24,363 nucleotides of DNA from Deltaproteobacteria bacterium (GTDB taxonomy: Bacteria > Desulfobacterota_B > Binatia > UBA9968). The DNA lies in contig VBKY01000225.1 in NCBI GenBank assembly GCA_005879255.1, positions 1 to 24,363 of the forward strand, read 5' to 3'. Position numbers and translations under genes: made by a program. Positions 8,339 to 16,067 of the stretch are shown here, piece by piece. The notes below the pieces were generated by a model that saw nothing but the letters and a program-made list of their open reading frames with translations, was not told the DNA's origin and made no database searches. Positions within the stretch are counted from its first letter, which is position 1, and every line of letters starts with the position of its first letter.

Positions 8339-9313
8339 TCAGTCGGCATAGACGCCGGCCTTCTTGATGATCGGTCCCCATTTGTCGATCTCGGCCTTGA
8401 GATGGGCGTGCAGCGCCGCTGGCGTGGCGCGGTTTTCGGCGACCGGTTCGGTGCCTAATTCGGCGAAGCGCTGCTTTACGTTATCGTCTTTTAACGCCAT
8501 ATGAAGAGCATTGGTCAGCTTGTCGATCACCGGTTTCGGAGTGCCTTTCGGCGCGTAAAGACCATGCCAGACCGAAACTTCGAAGCCCTTTAACCCTGCC
8601 TCGTCCATGGTCGGCACGTTGGCCAATGAAGCGATGCGCTTCTTGGTCGTAATACCATAGACCTTGATCTTTTCAGCTTTGATCTGACTGGTCGTATTAG
8701 TGGTTTGGTCGCACATAATGTCCACTTGGCCGCCCAGCAGGTCATTCATGGCTGGCCCGGTTCCATTGTAAGGAACCGTGGTGAGATCGGTTTGGATCGC
8801 GCTCATAAAAAGCATACCGCATAGATGCGACGCCGCGCCGACGCCCGCATTGGCTAAATTGATCTTTTCCTTGTTCGCTTTTACGTATGTGATCAGTTCC
8901 TTAAGATCCTTGGCGGGAAAATCTTTTTTAGCCACCAGGGTCATCGGCACTTCGTTTATCAGGCCAATGGGCTCGAAGTCATTGATCGCATCATAAGGTA
9001 GCTTGTGATACAGAGCCGGCGCGGTGGACATGCCGATGTGGTGGATTAAAAGTGTGTAGCCGTCAGCTGCAGCCTTTGCCACGCGGTTGGCCGCGATCGT
9101 CCCGCCAGCGCCTAGGACATTCTCGACGATCACCTGCTGCTTGAGAGTCTTGGACATGGGCACCGCCATCAAGCGAGCCACGGTATCTGTCGGTCCCCCC
9201 GCAGCGAAAGGTACGACCATGGTAATCACCTTGTTCGGATACTCTTGCGCACCGACCGTAGTTACGCCGAGCAGCATTAGCCCTGCGATGATACCGAGAA
9301 GCCTCTTGTTCAT
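8339..9313 (-). CDS. tctC: Tripartite tricarboxylate transporter periplasmic binding protein, TctC/Bug family
   Basis: This 324-residue secreted binding protein captures a carboxylate in the periplasm for the TctAB permease. A Sec signal peptide spans about residues 1-22 (MNKRLLGIIAGLMLLG, cleavage after VGA). The Bug signatures follow: ITMVVPFAAGGPTDTVAR, where the loop contacts the ligand carboxylate, ENVLGAGGTIAANRVAKA, LPYDAINDFEPIGL, and DVPTMDEAG-like NVPTMDEAGLKGFE toward the C-terminus. Length is normal for the family. The start at ATG 9313 follows AAGGAGAG seven to eight bases upstream. It is the first gene of the transporter operon, with a plausible sigma-70 promoter at 9377-9404 and a terminator behind it. 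It is divergent from an unrelated ABC-type binding protein at 9629. The gene is intact. Confidence 0.93.
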   Translation of the reverse strand: MNKRLLGIIAGLMLLGVTTVGAQEYPNKVITMVVPFAAGGPTDTVARLMAVPMSKTLKQQVIVENVLGAGGTIAANRVAKAAADGYTLLIHHIGMSTAPALYHKLPYDAINDFEPIGLINEVPMTLVAKKDFPAKDLKELITYVKANKEKINLANAGVGAASHLCGMLFMSAIQTDLTTVPYNGTGPAMNDLLGGQVDIMCDQTTNTTSQIKAEKIKVYGITTKKRIASLANVPTMDEAGLKGFEVSVWHGLYAPKGTPKPVIDKLTNALHMALKDDNVKQRFAELGTEPVAENRATPAALHAHLKAEIDKWGPIIKKAGVYAD

Positions 9314-9376
9314 AATCTCTCTCCTTTATGTCGTGTTTCGATTCACCATGGCCTCCGATTAGACGAACTGAACGTC

Positions 9377-9404
9377 ATTATCCCATCAGCGGGGGCTAAT
9401 TCAA
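9377..9404 (-). promoter_or_regulatory. Candidate sigma-70 promoter of the tct operon
   Basis: On the - strand TTGAAT (9399-9404) is separated by 16 bases from GATAAT (9377-9382), which matches the -10 consensus at five of six positions. Predicted transcription would start near 9370, leaving a leader of about 57 bases before the tctC ATG. This is a prediction by eye. Confidence 0.45.
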
Positions 9405-9559
9405 CGGTTAATTTCGCCCGTGTTTTGTCCCGTCTCCAACTGTAACAGCAACGCCGATGCCATAGAAGGCTTGATCATTTGTCTCACCCTCAACGAAATT
9501 TTCCCAAGAATTGGAAAAACGCGCGCAGTTTTTAGAATTTTTGCAATAAGGTAATCTCG

Positions 9560-9589
9560 TTGACGACAACATCGGGTGCGCGATAGAAA
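9560..9589 (+). promoter_or_regulatory. Weak candidate promoter for the binding protein gene at 9629
   Basis: TTGACG (9560-9565) is followed after 18 bases by TAGAAA, which matches the -10 consensus at four positions. It sits about 40 bases before the gene with its AAGAGGAG ribosome binding site. The rest of the 315-base divergent spacer (9314-9628) shows no gene or clear repeat. Confidence 0.3.
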
Positions 9590-9628
9590 AAGCATGGTCA
9601 ATCGACCGGTGGATCGTTAAGAGGAGTC

Positions 9629-10618
9629 ATGAAGAGCATCACAACGGACAACTCAAAGATCGCGGCGTCAAATCTGATGGTATTCGGCTTACTGCTGCAA
9701 TTGGTCCTATGTCCATCAACCCATGCCCAGGAGCTCAAAAAAGTTCGGATGGGCTATCCCGCCTTCAGTCTGACCTTTCTTACGTTCTTCGTTGCCAAAG
9801 ACGCGGGCATTTATAAAAAGCATGGCCTCGACGTTGATATGGTCCAGTTGGCCGGCGCCGTGCAAACATCGGCTCTGGTCGCAGGCGAGATTGACTACCT
9901 GACCGGTATTACTAGTCCGCTCGTCGCCGCCGCGCGGGGCTTGCCCTTCAAGGGCATCATGGTCACACACGAGAAGACGCTTTTCTGGATCATCGCCCGT
10001 CCGGATATCCGGCGCATGGAAGATTTGATCGGCAAAACTATCGCAGTGGACCGGCTGGCAACACTGCAAGACCTCGTCGCCCACGATCTCGTAAAGAGAA
10101 AAGGAATTAATCCCGACCAAGTGACCTTCATTCAAACCGGCTCGGTCTCTAACAGTGTTCAGTCACTGAGCCAAGGAAGCGTGGCCGCTGCTCTGCTCTC
10201 CTTGCCGCATAATTTCGTGATGACACAAAAGGGTTATCGGGAACTCGCCTCGGCGCTGGAATTCAATCAGCGCTCAGCCTCCGGCGGAATCGCGACCCGC
10301 GAAGCCAAACTGAAGCAGGACCCCGCTCAAGTCAAAGCCGTGATCCGAGCGACCTTCGAGGCCATGGATTTTAACCGTAAAGAAAAACCCTGGATGGTCA
10401 ACTATATTCAGAATAAATGGAAGCTCACACTCAAAGTCGCCGAAGAGTCGTATCGCACTTGGTTGAACGGTTTTACCTCGGACGGCAAGATTCCGCTCAA
10501 AGATCTCCAGGAAATTTATGATACGGCCCTTGCGTCACAATTGATTCCGACGGCGGTGCCCGTGTCGAAAGTAATGGATTATACGTTGCTGGAAGAAGTG
10601 TTAAAGGAAAGAAGATGA
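9629..10618 (+). CDS. ABC transporter substrate-binding protein, NMT1/SsuA-like (orphan)
   Basis: The 329-residue secreted protein has an N-terminal signal peptide to about residue 33 (hydrophobic LMVFGLLLQLVLCPS, cleavage near THA). The mature start KKVRMGYPAFSLTFLTFFVAKD, followed by GIYKKHGLDVDMV and LVAGEIDYLTG, is the lobe-1 pattern of the NMT1/THI5-like family (PF09084), which includes taurine, alkanesulfonate, nitrate and pyrimidine-precursor binders. The start at ATG 9629 has AAGAGGAG just upstream. No ABC permease or ATPase gene lies anywhere in the window, so it must use a distant transporter, serve as a sensor, or act with other solute carriers. It is divergent from tctC. Downstream lies a gene-poor stretch with a broken fragment. 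The gene looks intact; the ligand is unknown. Confidence 0.85.
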   Translation: MKSITTDNSKIAASNLMVFGLLLQLVLCPSTHAQELKKVRMGYPAFSLTFLTFFVAKDAGIYKKHGLDVDMVQLAGAVQTSALVAGEIDYLTGITSPLVAAARGLPFKGIMVTHEKTLFWIIARPDIRRMEDLIGKTIAVDRLATLQDLVAHDLVKRKGINPDQVTFIQTGSVSNSVQSLSQGSVAAALLSLPHNFVMTQKGYRELASALEFNQRSASGGIATREAKLKQDPAQVKAVIRATFEAMDFNRKEKPWMVNYIQNKWKLTLKVAEESYRTWLNGFTSDGKIPLKDLQEIYDTALASQLIPTAVPVSKVMDYTLLEEVLKERR

Positions 10619-10642
10619 TTTGGCGCAAAAAAAGAGTGCGAT

Positions 10643-10800
10643 ATGGCAAGCCAAGCGTTTGTTGGTTCAATGATCAAAGAAATCATTCAACCCGGTGTTG
10701 ATCAACTGACGATTCTGCCCTGTTTCACCGAGCTACGCTCCGGCGAGTTGCCGGTACGGCTGCAAGGATGAGCGCTCCCAGCACTATATCCGGAGTAGAG
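10643..10800 (+). pseudogene. N-terminal remnant of a TenA/PqqC-like (iron-containing redox enzyme) gene
   Basis: An ATG at 10643 opens a 42-codon frame ending at TGA 10769-10771. Its end, LPCFTELRSGELPVRLQG, resembles the first helix pair of TenA/PqqC/heme-oxygenase-like proteins, where a P-F/Y-x(5)-G-x-L pattern leads to an LQG(W) turn. Immediately after, another frame reads SQHYIR, which is what the family would show next (QHY), so a nonsense change or frameshift seems to have broken the gene there. Nothing family-like follows, and a palindromic repeat begins at about 10811. This assignment is by motif memory only and could be a coincidence. If right, it is a decayed gene that once followed the binding protein at 9629 by 24 bases. 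Confidence 0.35.
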
Positions 10801-10810
10801 AAGGCCGTAA

Positions 10811-10906
10811 AATTGGAGCGTTGGAGTAATGGAATGACGAGTATCGGAGTTTCAGCTCTCCAAGCGCCCTTCACTGCAGTATTCCAGCATTCCATTAATT
10901 CCATTC
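10811..10906. repeat. Degenerate palindromic TGGAGTnn-type repeat, copy 1
   Basis: The left arm contains phased TTGGAG, TTGGAGTAATGGAATG and CGGAG units. The right arm carries the inverse units CTCC, TATTCCAG, CATTCCAT and TAATTCCAT. The two arms are imperfect reverse complements made of a seven-to-eight-base unit, TGGAGTnn. The better-kept copy 2 lies at 19995-20074. The element fills a gap with no intact gene (10619-11283); the rest of that gap apart from the fragment at 10643 shows nothing I can support. Confidence 0.6.
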
Positions 10907-11283
10907 CCTATACGCGGCCAAGCGTTCACGACTTCCGATTAGATTCTTTCACTTAGAATTCGAATATTTCTCGTATGCGAGCTAATTGATCGAGCCGGCT
11001 CGAGATGGCTCCCCGCCATCCTGGCACTTTTGACCGAATATCTCGGCGACGCGAGAGAGCCGGTCGCCGCTGCACCCGATCAACCGCGCATTCTTCCTGA
11101 CAACAAATGACAGGCGATACAATCTGGCCGCATTAATCCGCCGGCACGGCTTCTGCTCTCTAACAGAAACACCCGACGGAAGTTCAAATATCGCTTTGAC
11201 GAGCGAAAGATGATCGATGACGGGACTGTATGTCGGATGAATAGATTGATCGTCTAAAAAAGAAAAAGTAAGGAGGGACGGAT

Positions 11284-11481
11284 ATGAATGAGACAAATAC
11301 GGAATTAGGAAAGCCGAGTTATTGGCAGCTGATTTTTTTGCAAAGCAAAGTGAACGGCGCAGCATACAACGGTGAAAAACTTCCCGGACGCAATTGGGAT
11401 TGGCCGAAAGACACTTACTTTCAGCGTCGTTTGCAACGAGTCAAATTTTTCCAGCCTGCTGACGGCTACAAGGTCAATTAG
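11284..11481 (+). CDS. Small protein of unknown function (65 residues)
   Basis: I do not recognise this protein. Support for it being real is the strong ribosome binding site AAGGAGG seven bases before ATG 11284, the single clean frame, and the two hairpins after its stop, the second a strong terminator. The product has no signal peptide, membrane helix or Cys. It is rich in aromatic residues (three Trp, four Tyr, four Phe) and ends in a basic/aromatic stretch, TYFQRRLQRVKFFQPADGY. It starts polar (MNETNTELGKPSYWQ). It lies alone between a gene-poor stretch and the convergent UbiD gene, so it appears to be a monocistronic unit. It could be a small cytosolic protein, a precursor peptide, or a fragment of a decayed gene. 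No function is assigned. Confidence 0.6.
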   Translation: MNETNTELGKPSYWQLIFLQSKVNGAAYNGEKLPGRNWDWPKDTYFQRRLQRVKFFQPADGYKVN

Positions 11482-11533
11482 CTAGCCGCTTCCCGCGCTG
11501 CCTCCTTCAGCACAGCTCCCACGGGATAGCGGC

Positions 11534-11565
11534 TGCCACTGAGCCCCCCGTCATGCTCAGTGGCA
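11534..11565 (+). terminator. First of two tandem hairpins after the 65-residue gene
   Basis: A ten-base-pair stem, TGCCACTGAG (11534-11543) pairing with CTCAGTGGCA (11556-11565), encloses a 12-base loop. There is no T run, so alone it is more likely an RNA-stabilising or regulatory hairpin than a terminator. It abuts the terminator that starts at 11566. Confidence 0.6.
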
Positions 11566-11601
11566 AGAGGCCAGACCCCCAAAAGTCTGGCCTCTTTTTT
11601 T
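11566..11601 (+). terminator. Strong rho-independent terminator
   Basis: An eleven-base-pair perfect stem, AGAGGCCAGAC (11566-11576) pairing with GTCTGGCCTCT (11585-11595), has an eight-base loop and is followed by six T (11596-11601). The T run is only on the + strand side, so it ends transcription of the small gene at 11284-11481 and not of the facing UbiD gene. Confidence 0.9.
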
Positions 11602-11688
11602 GCCCGGACGTCTCGACCAACTTACCCGCAACTTGATTGAGGTGCAGTTCCATTAATTTGTAATCGGGCGGCGACCCAGATCAGCGCA

Positions 11689-13107
11689 TCAACTGAATAG
11701 TTCTTTCTGCCATTTTTTTAGTAACGCCTGCTGCCGCTCGACACTGATCTCGGCAGCGGGTGGAAATCTGTCGCGCCACTCAAAGGGCCGGCAAGCGTCG
11801 ATGATCATGCGTGAGCTAAGGCCTTTGCGCTCACGCGGAATGATCGGGTCCAAAGGACCGCTCCAGCAGCGGCGCAGAATCTCGGTAGCGTCCACCGGAT
11901 CGGCGCGGCTGCACATGGCCCACAACACGTCGTTGATGTCGTAGGCGTCGATATCCTCGTCGACAACCACCACATATCGCCCCAAATAGGCTGCGCCTTG
12001 ACACTGGCTTGCAACTAAACCTGCTTGTCGTGCATGGCCCGGGTAGCGTTGGCGAATCGCTATGACGGTTAGAAAACGCCGGAAGTAACTAGCGACGGCT
12101 TTTACATCCGGCACGCCGGCCTTTTCCACTTGATCGCGAATGTATGCGGCCCGCAGCAGCTCGTAACAATGCTCGGCACGTGCGGTCGGACGATATTCCG
12201 GCGATGCCGTGATGATCGGATCATTACGATGATAAAGCCGGTGCACTTTGATGAGCGGCTCGAACTTTTCGCCGCTGGCATAATAGCCGGTCCATTCGCT
12301 GAACGGTCCTTCCTCTTTGCCCTGGTCTGGAAGAAATTCACCTTCGATCGCGATCTCAGCGTATGCAGGAATGGGCAATCCGGTGAATTCTCCTTGAACA
12401 ACTTCCACCGGTTCTCCCTTAATGCCGCCGACGGCGTCGAATTCGCTTCTGCCGTAGGGCTCTGGGCGGGTAGCGATCATGTGCAGTAACGGGTCCACGC
12501 CGAAGCAGGCGACTACCGGGCATGCTTTGCCATGATCGAAATATTTTTGGCGGTGCATCCTGCCGTGTTTGCCCGGAGAAATATTCATCCCCATGGTGGT
12601 ACGGTCGTGAACCATGACCCGATAACAACCGACATTGACCCAGCCCTCTTCGGGATCGCGCGTGATCACCACATGCCCTGTTCCGATGTAGCGGCCGCCG
12701 TCGCGCTCGTGCCAAAACGGGACGGGAAATTTGAAGAGATCGACTTCGTCGTCTCTGAAAACATTTTCCATTACCGGCCCCGAAGAAACGGTCACCGGTG
12801 GTATCGATACGGGCTTCGCTAACCGCTCGCGCCAGGCCTGAATGAAGCCCTCACGCGTAATATCGAGCGGCAAATTCGTAGTCAGCGCCGAGCGTTTAAG
12901 ACTTTCAAAAAAGCCGACGAGAATTCTGTAGCCCGCCGGATAGTCTTTGATGCGGTCGAAAAGCAGCGCCGGGCTATTTTCCTTATGCTTTGACGCGAGC
13001 ACCGAAAGCGCACCGATCTCGAGATGCCAGTCGGCGCCTTCGACGACTTTGAGCTCGCCCATCTCGTCGACTCTTTGAATCCATTCTCTAACGTCTTTGT
13101 AAGCCAT
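11689..13107 (-). CDS. UbiD-family decarboxylase (prenylated-FMN dependent)
   Basis: The 472-residue protein is of full family length. UbiD enzymes use prenylated FMN to decarboxylate, or in reverse carboxylate, aromatic and alpha,beta-unsaturated acids. The E-R-E catalytic triad known from Fdc1 can be placed: R169 in VHDRTTMG, and E266 and E271 in EGPFSEWTGYY. The prFMN/metal-binding stretch MNISPGKHGRMHRQKY follows R169. I chose ATG 13107 because GGAGGG lies six bases upstream; the longer frame to 13182 has no such site. The cofactor-making partner UbiX is not in the window. It faces the small gene at 11284 and is divergent from a binding protein at 13200, with about 90 bases between. Its substrate is unknown; the surrounding amidohydrolases and cupin make an aromatic acid likely. 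Confidence 0.9.
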   Translation of the reverse strand: MAYKDVREWIQRVDEMGELKVVEGADWHLEIGALSVLASKHKENSPALLFDRIKDYPAGYRILVGFFESLKRSALTTNLPLDITREGFIQAWRERLAKPVSIPPVTVSSGPVMENVFRDDEVDLFKFPVPFWHERDGGRYIGTGHVVITRDPEEGWVNVGCYRVMVHDRTTMGMNISPGKHGRMHRQKYFDHGKACPVVACFGVDPLLHMIATRPEPYGRSEFDAVGGIKGEPVEVVQGEFTGLPIPAYAEIAIEGEFLPDQGKEEGPFSEWTGYYASGEKFEPLIKVHRLYHRNDPIITASPEYRPTARAEHCYELLRAAYIRDQVEKAGVPDVKAVASYFRRFLTVIAIRQRYPGHARQAGLVASQCQGAAYLGRYVVVVDEDIDAYDINDVLWAMCSRADPVDATEILRRCWSGPLDPIIPRERKGLSSRMIIDACRPFEWRDRFPPAAEISVERQQALLKKWQKELFS

Positions 13108-13199
13108 CGCTTCCCTCCGGTTCGAAAGAACTACGAATTTGTCCTCGGCTTTGCAAGCCCGCAGCGAAATTGGTAGACCCAACGATCATGGAACTTCGG

Positions 13200-14150
13200 A
13201 TGACAACAAAGTGTTTGTCATTCCTACTGGGAGCTTCGCTTGGGCTTTGCGCCTTCTCCGCCGCGGCGCAGGAGAAAGTGATCGTCGGCCACTCGGCGCG
13301 CGCGGCGCTTTCGATCGGCCCGTTACTCTACGGCATCGAGCGCGGTTTCTATCGCGACGAAGGCATCGATTTAGTTTACGTCTCGCTGCGCGCCGATCTC
13401 GGCATCAAAGCTCTGCTCGCCGGTGAGATCGACTACAGCTACAGCGTCGGTACGATCATCAGAGGCGCGATCCTTGGCGTGCCGGTACGGAATCTGACCT
13501 TCGACTTTTCCCGAGTGCTTTATGCGCTGATGTCGCGCCCGGAGATTCCCAATGCCGCGGCGCTGAAAGGCAAAATCGTCGGCGTCAGTTCGTTCGGCGC
13601 GACGGGCGATTTGGCGGCGCGCGTCGGATTGCGCTCGCTGGGCCTCGACCCTGAAAGGGACGTGACAATCATCACCCTTGGCCCCGACACCCTGCGCCAT
13701 GCCGCGCTCATGGCCGGCACCGTGCAGGCGACGCATATGCCGGTACCGCTGAATATTCAGCTCAAGAAAGAGGGCCATCATGAGCTGGTGTTCGCCGGAA
13801 ACATTCTTCAACGGCCATTGACAGGTCTCACCACCAGCGTCGAAAAGATTCAGAAAAATCCAGGGCAGGTACAGCGCATGGTGCGCGGCTTCCTGCGCGC
13901 CACCCGCGCCTTGAAAACCGAAAAGGCCGGTTTCATCGCCTTCGCCCAGAAAAAATACGGCTACTCCAAAGATCTGCTGGAAGAGGCCTATAAATATCTG
14001 GTTGATGCTTTATCGCAGGACGGCTTTGTCGACGATAGGGCGCTACAAGCCGCCATTGACGAAGCAAAAATGCTCGCCAAAATCACCAAACCCATCAATC
14101 CGTCGGAAGTCGTCGATTACAGCTTCTTGCGCGTCGCGGTAAAAAAATGA
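13200..14150 (+). CDS. ABC transporter substrate-binding protein, NMT1/SsuA-like (orphan)
   Basis: This secreted protein of about 316 residues has a signal peptide MTTKCLSFLLGASLGLCAFS with cleavage near AAA before QEKV. The fold markers are those of the PF09084 group: IGPLLYGIERGFYRDEGIDLVYV, LLAGEIDYSYSVG, and LKGKIVGVSSFGATGDLAAR as the linker to lobe 2. ATG 13200 is chosen for a GGA seven bases upstream and a compact signal peptide; ATG 13188 in the same frame is also possible. It is divergent from the UbiD gene, so the pair may share a control region, and the binding protein may deliver the acid that UbiD acts on (inference). There is no ABC permease or ATPase nearby. Its 3' end directly abuts the stump of another binding protein on the opposite strand (14160-14297). 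Confidence 0.83.
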   Translation: MTTKCLSFLLGASLGLCAFSAAAQEKVIVGHSARAALSIGPLLYGIERGFYRDEGIDLVYVSLRADLGIKALLAGEIDYSYSVGTIIRGAILGVPVRNLTFDFSRVLYALMSRPEIPNAAALKGKIVGVSSFGATGDLAARVGLRSLGLDPERDVTIITLGPDTLRHAALMAGTVQATHMPVPLNIQLKKEGHHELVFAGNILQRPLTGLTTSVEKIQKNPGQVQRMVRGFLRATRALKTEKAGFIAFAQKKYGYSKDLLEEAYKYLVDALSQDGFVDDRALQAAIDEAKMLAKITKPINPSEVVDYSFLRVAVKK

Positions 14151-14159
14151 CCCGCGAAT

Positions 14160-14297
14160 TTTGTCTTGCGAGAGCGGAACGTAACTCAACGTCGGTCCGG
14201 GAATGCTGATATAGAAACGATCCGCCGCGCCGACATGGCCAGCGATCAAGGATAAGACGAGCAGAACAGCAGCAAAGAATTCCCGACTGCGCGTCAT
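14160..14297 (-). pseudogene. N-terminal stump of a third NMT1-type substrate-binding protein
   Basis: ATG 14297 follows a good GGAGG site and opens with a complete Sec signal peptide (MTRSREFFAAVLLVLSLIAG, cleavage near VGA) and the family's first strand DRFYISIPGPTLSYVPL. Family resemblance stops at about residue 46. The frame then runs antisense through the last codons of the gene at 13200-14150 and ends near 14043, which gives meaningless sequence. About 280 residues of a normal binding protein are missing. The start lies 37 bases after the Amidohydro_3 gene stop on the same strand, so it was the second gene of that operon. A deletion, ending within about ten bases of the 14150 stop, probably joined two convergent binding protein genes. 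Confidence 0.7.
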
Positions 14298-14333
14298 AGT
14301 GCCTCCAATCATACCGGGATAGCTAATCCCGTC

Positions 14334-16067
14334 CTACTTGCGTTGTGACTCTGTAAAGGGTGCGACGGCATAGACAATGCGTCCGCCAACCAGGGTCAGC
14401 ATCGACTCCAGCGAACCGATCTGGTCTTCCGGGACAGTGAGGTAGTCCCCGTTAAGTACCGCGAGATCGGCCAACTTGCCGACCTCGATCGAGCCCTTCC
14501 GCCCTTCGTCGAAGGTAAACCACGCGCTACCAATCGTGTAAAGCCGCAGCGCCTCCTCGCGAGTCAAGTTTTGACTTTGGTTTCGAATCTTCGAACCGGC
14601 AACGGTCTTGCCCGTGATCAGCCACCATAGTGAAAGCATCGGCGAGTAACTCGCCGAGCGAAACGCGTCCGTGCCGGCGCCTATTGCAATACCAGACTCG
14701 ATCATCGTGCGCAGCGGGGGCGCGTTGCGCGCCTTGTCCAATCCCCAAAGCTCCACCGTGCGCTCGCCCGTCAACGCCATGCGATCTTGCACCGCGATGC
14801 CGCCGCCGAGTTTTTTTATCCGGGTGATCGTCGCCGACGTCGCATCCTCCAATTGCACAAATGCGATACGCTGGGGCGATAAGGGCGTTGCGGCATTGAC
14901 TTCCTCGAGCACATCGAGCAACTGCCGCGCCGTGTTGTCCTCGGCCGCTCGAAGATGAAAGCCGTATCTCTCCCCGCTGAATAATCGTAACATCCCGCGA
15001 ATCTTTTCCTTCGCTTCAGCCGTGATCGTCACGCCCATCGGATTGGGGGTCAGTTCGGGGTTGCCCACAGCACGAACAAATCCGTCGCCAAATCCGACGA
15101 AGCGAAACATATCGCTTTGCTGGAATTTCTTGATCTCGTCGGCCGTCATCTTTAGCTGCTCAAGTTCGTCGCCGTCGTCGGCTGCGAGGTAAATATTTAC
15201 CCGCAATGTCAGATCACCGGAGCGCGCCATCTCAGCGAGCAATCGCCTGTGGGCGAAGCTCACATTGCCGGTTTGCAGGTCGCCGACGGAAGTGAGGCCC
15301 ACGCGATTGAGCTCGCGAAAACAATTACGAATGCTCTGGTGAACCTTGTCGAGAGAGAGACCGGGGATTTTATTGTAGGCATATTCCCAAGCCGCCGCGC
15401 CTTGCAACCATCCGGTAAGCTCGCCGGTGTTTGGATTGCGTTCAAATTTTCCGCTCGCCGCGGCGGGTGTCTTGGAGGTAATTCCAACCGCGTTAAGAGC
15501 CGCGCTATTGAGCAGTGCGCCCTGGTCCAAGTACTGAACGTAGACGGGGTGGTTCGGCGCGAGCTCGTCAAGCTCGGCGCGACTGGGAAAGCGCCTCTCT
15601 GCGAACTGCGTCGGCACCCAGCCACCGCCGACGACGATCCAGCTTCCCGGCGGTTTTGCTTTCGCCGCCTCAGCAATTTGTTTCAGTCCGGTAGCGAGCG
15701 AGCGCGTACGTTCCCAGTGCAGTTCGGCGTCCCAACTCAAACCTGCCTCGGTTGCATGAATATGCGAGTCGATCAGTCCGGGAATGACCGTGCGTCCGCC
15801 GAGATCTATGACCCGTGTGCGGCGAGTAGTCAAAACGCGCACGTCACGGTCACTGCCGACCGCGACAAAGCGCCCATCCCTGATGGCGACCGCCTGCTTG
15901 ACCGAGAAGTCACGGTCAACTGTAATAATTTTCCCGTTGCGCAATACCAGATCGGCAGGAGCCGGCACGGCCAGGGAACGCTCAAAGTCCACTTCATGGC
16001 TGCCGCTACAGGCTGCGAAGGCTAGCAACAAAAGCATTTCAGCGAGTCGTTTCAAGCTTGGTCTCAC
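14334..16067 (-). CDS. Amidohydrolase family protein (Amidohydro_3, YtcJ-like), putative lipoprotein
   Basis: The 577-residue protein starts with a charged region and hydrophobic stretch ending in LAFAACSGS, which resembles a lipobox with Cys20, so it is probably exported and lipid-anchored. The composite beta domain (LVLRNGKIITVD, GLIDSHIHATEAG) and the C-terminal GKLADLAVLNGDYL are typical of YtcJ/NfdA-type hydrolases acting on N-acyl or formyl groups. H102 and H104 of the HxH motif, a His at 371 and D467 (GAGTDAFRS) are kept. The Lys of the family VKIFADG-type strand aligns with V324 (FVGFGDG), and the later His (HCQ-like motif) aligns with F403 (IAFVQLED), so the metal site looks altered. 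The GTG start at 16067 is chosen to keep the signal region; its ribosome binding site is weak. The substrate is unknown. Confidence 0.8.
   Translation of the reverse strand: MRPSLKRLAEMLLLLAFAACSGSHEVDFERSLAVPAPADLVLRNGKIITVDRDFSVKQAVAIRDGRFVAVGSDRDVRVLTTRRTRVIDLGGRTVIPGLIDSHIHATEAGLSWDAELHWERTRSLATGLKQIAEAAKAKPPGSWIVVGGGWVPTQFAERRFPSRAELDELAPNHPVYVQYLDQGALLNSAALNAVGITSKTPAAASGKFERNPNTGELTGWLQGAAAWEYAYNKIPGLSLDKVHQSIRNCFRELNRVGLTSVGDLQTGNVSFAHRRLLAEMARSGDLTLRVNIYLAADDGDELEQLKMTADEIKKFQQSDMFRFVGFGDGFVRAVGNPELTPNPMGVTITAEAKEKIRGMLRLFSGERYGFHLRAAEDNTARQLLDVLEEVNAATPLSPQRIAFVQLEDATSATITRIKKLGGGIAVQDRMALTGERTVELWGLDKARNAPPLRTMIESGIAIGAGTDAFRSASYSPMLSLWWLITGKTVAGSKIRNQSQNLTREEALRLYTIGSAWFTFDEGRKGSIEVGKLADLAVLNGDYLTVPEDQIGSLESMLTLVGGRIVYAVAPFTESQRK

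Noticed and set aside
10982..11365. - strand frame across the gap before the 65-residue gene
   Set aside because: No ribosome binding site or recognisable domain, and it runs antisense into a gene with much better start signals.
15249..16025. Long + strand open frame opposite the Amidohydro_3 gene
   Set aside because: Antisense shadow of a gene with clear motifs; no ribosome binding site.
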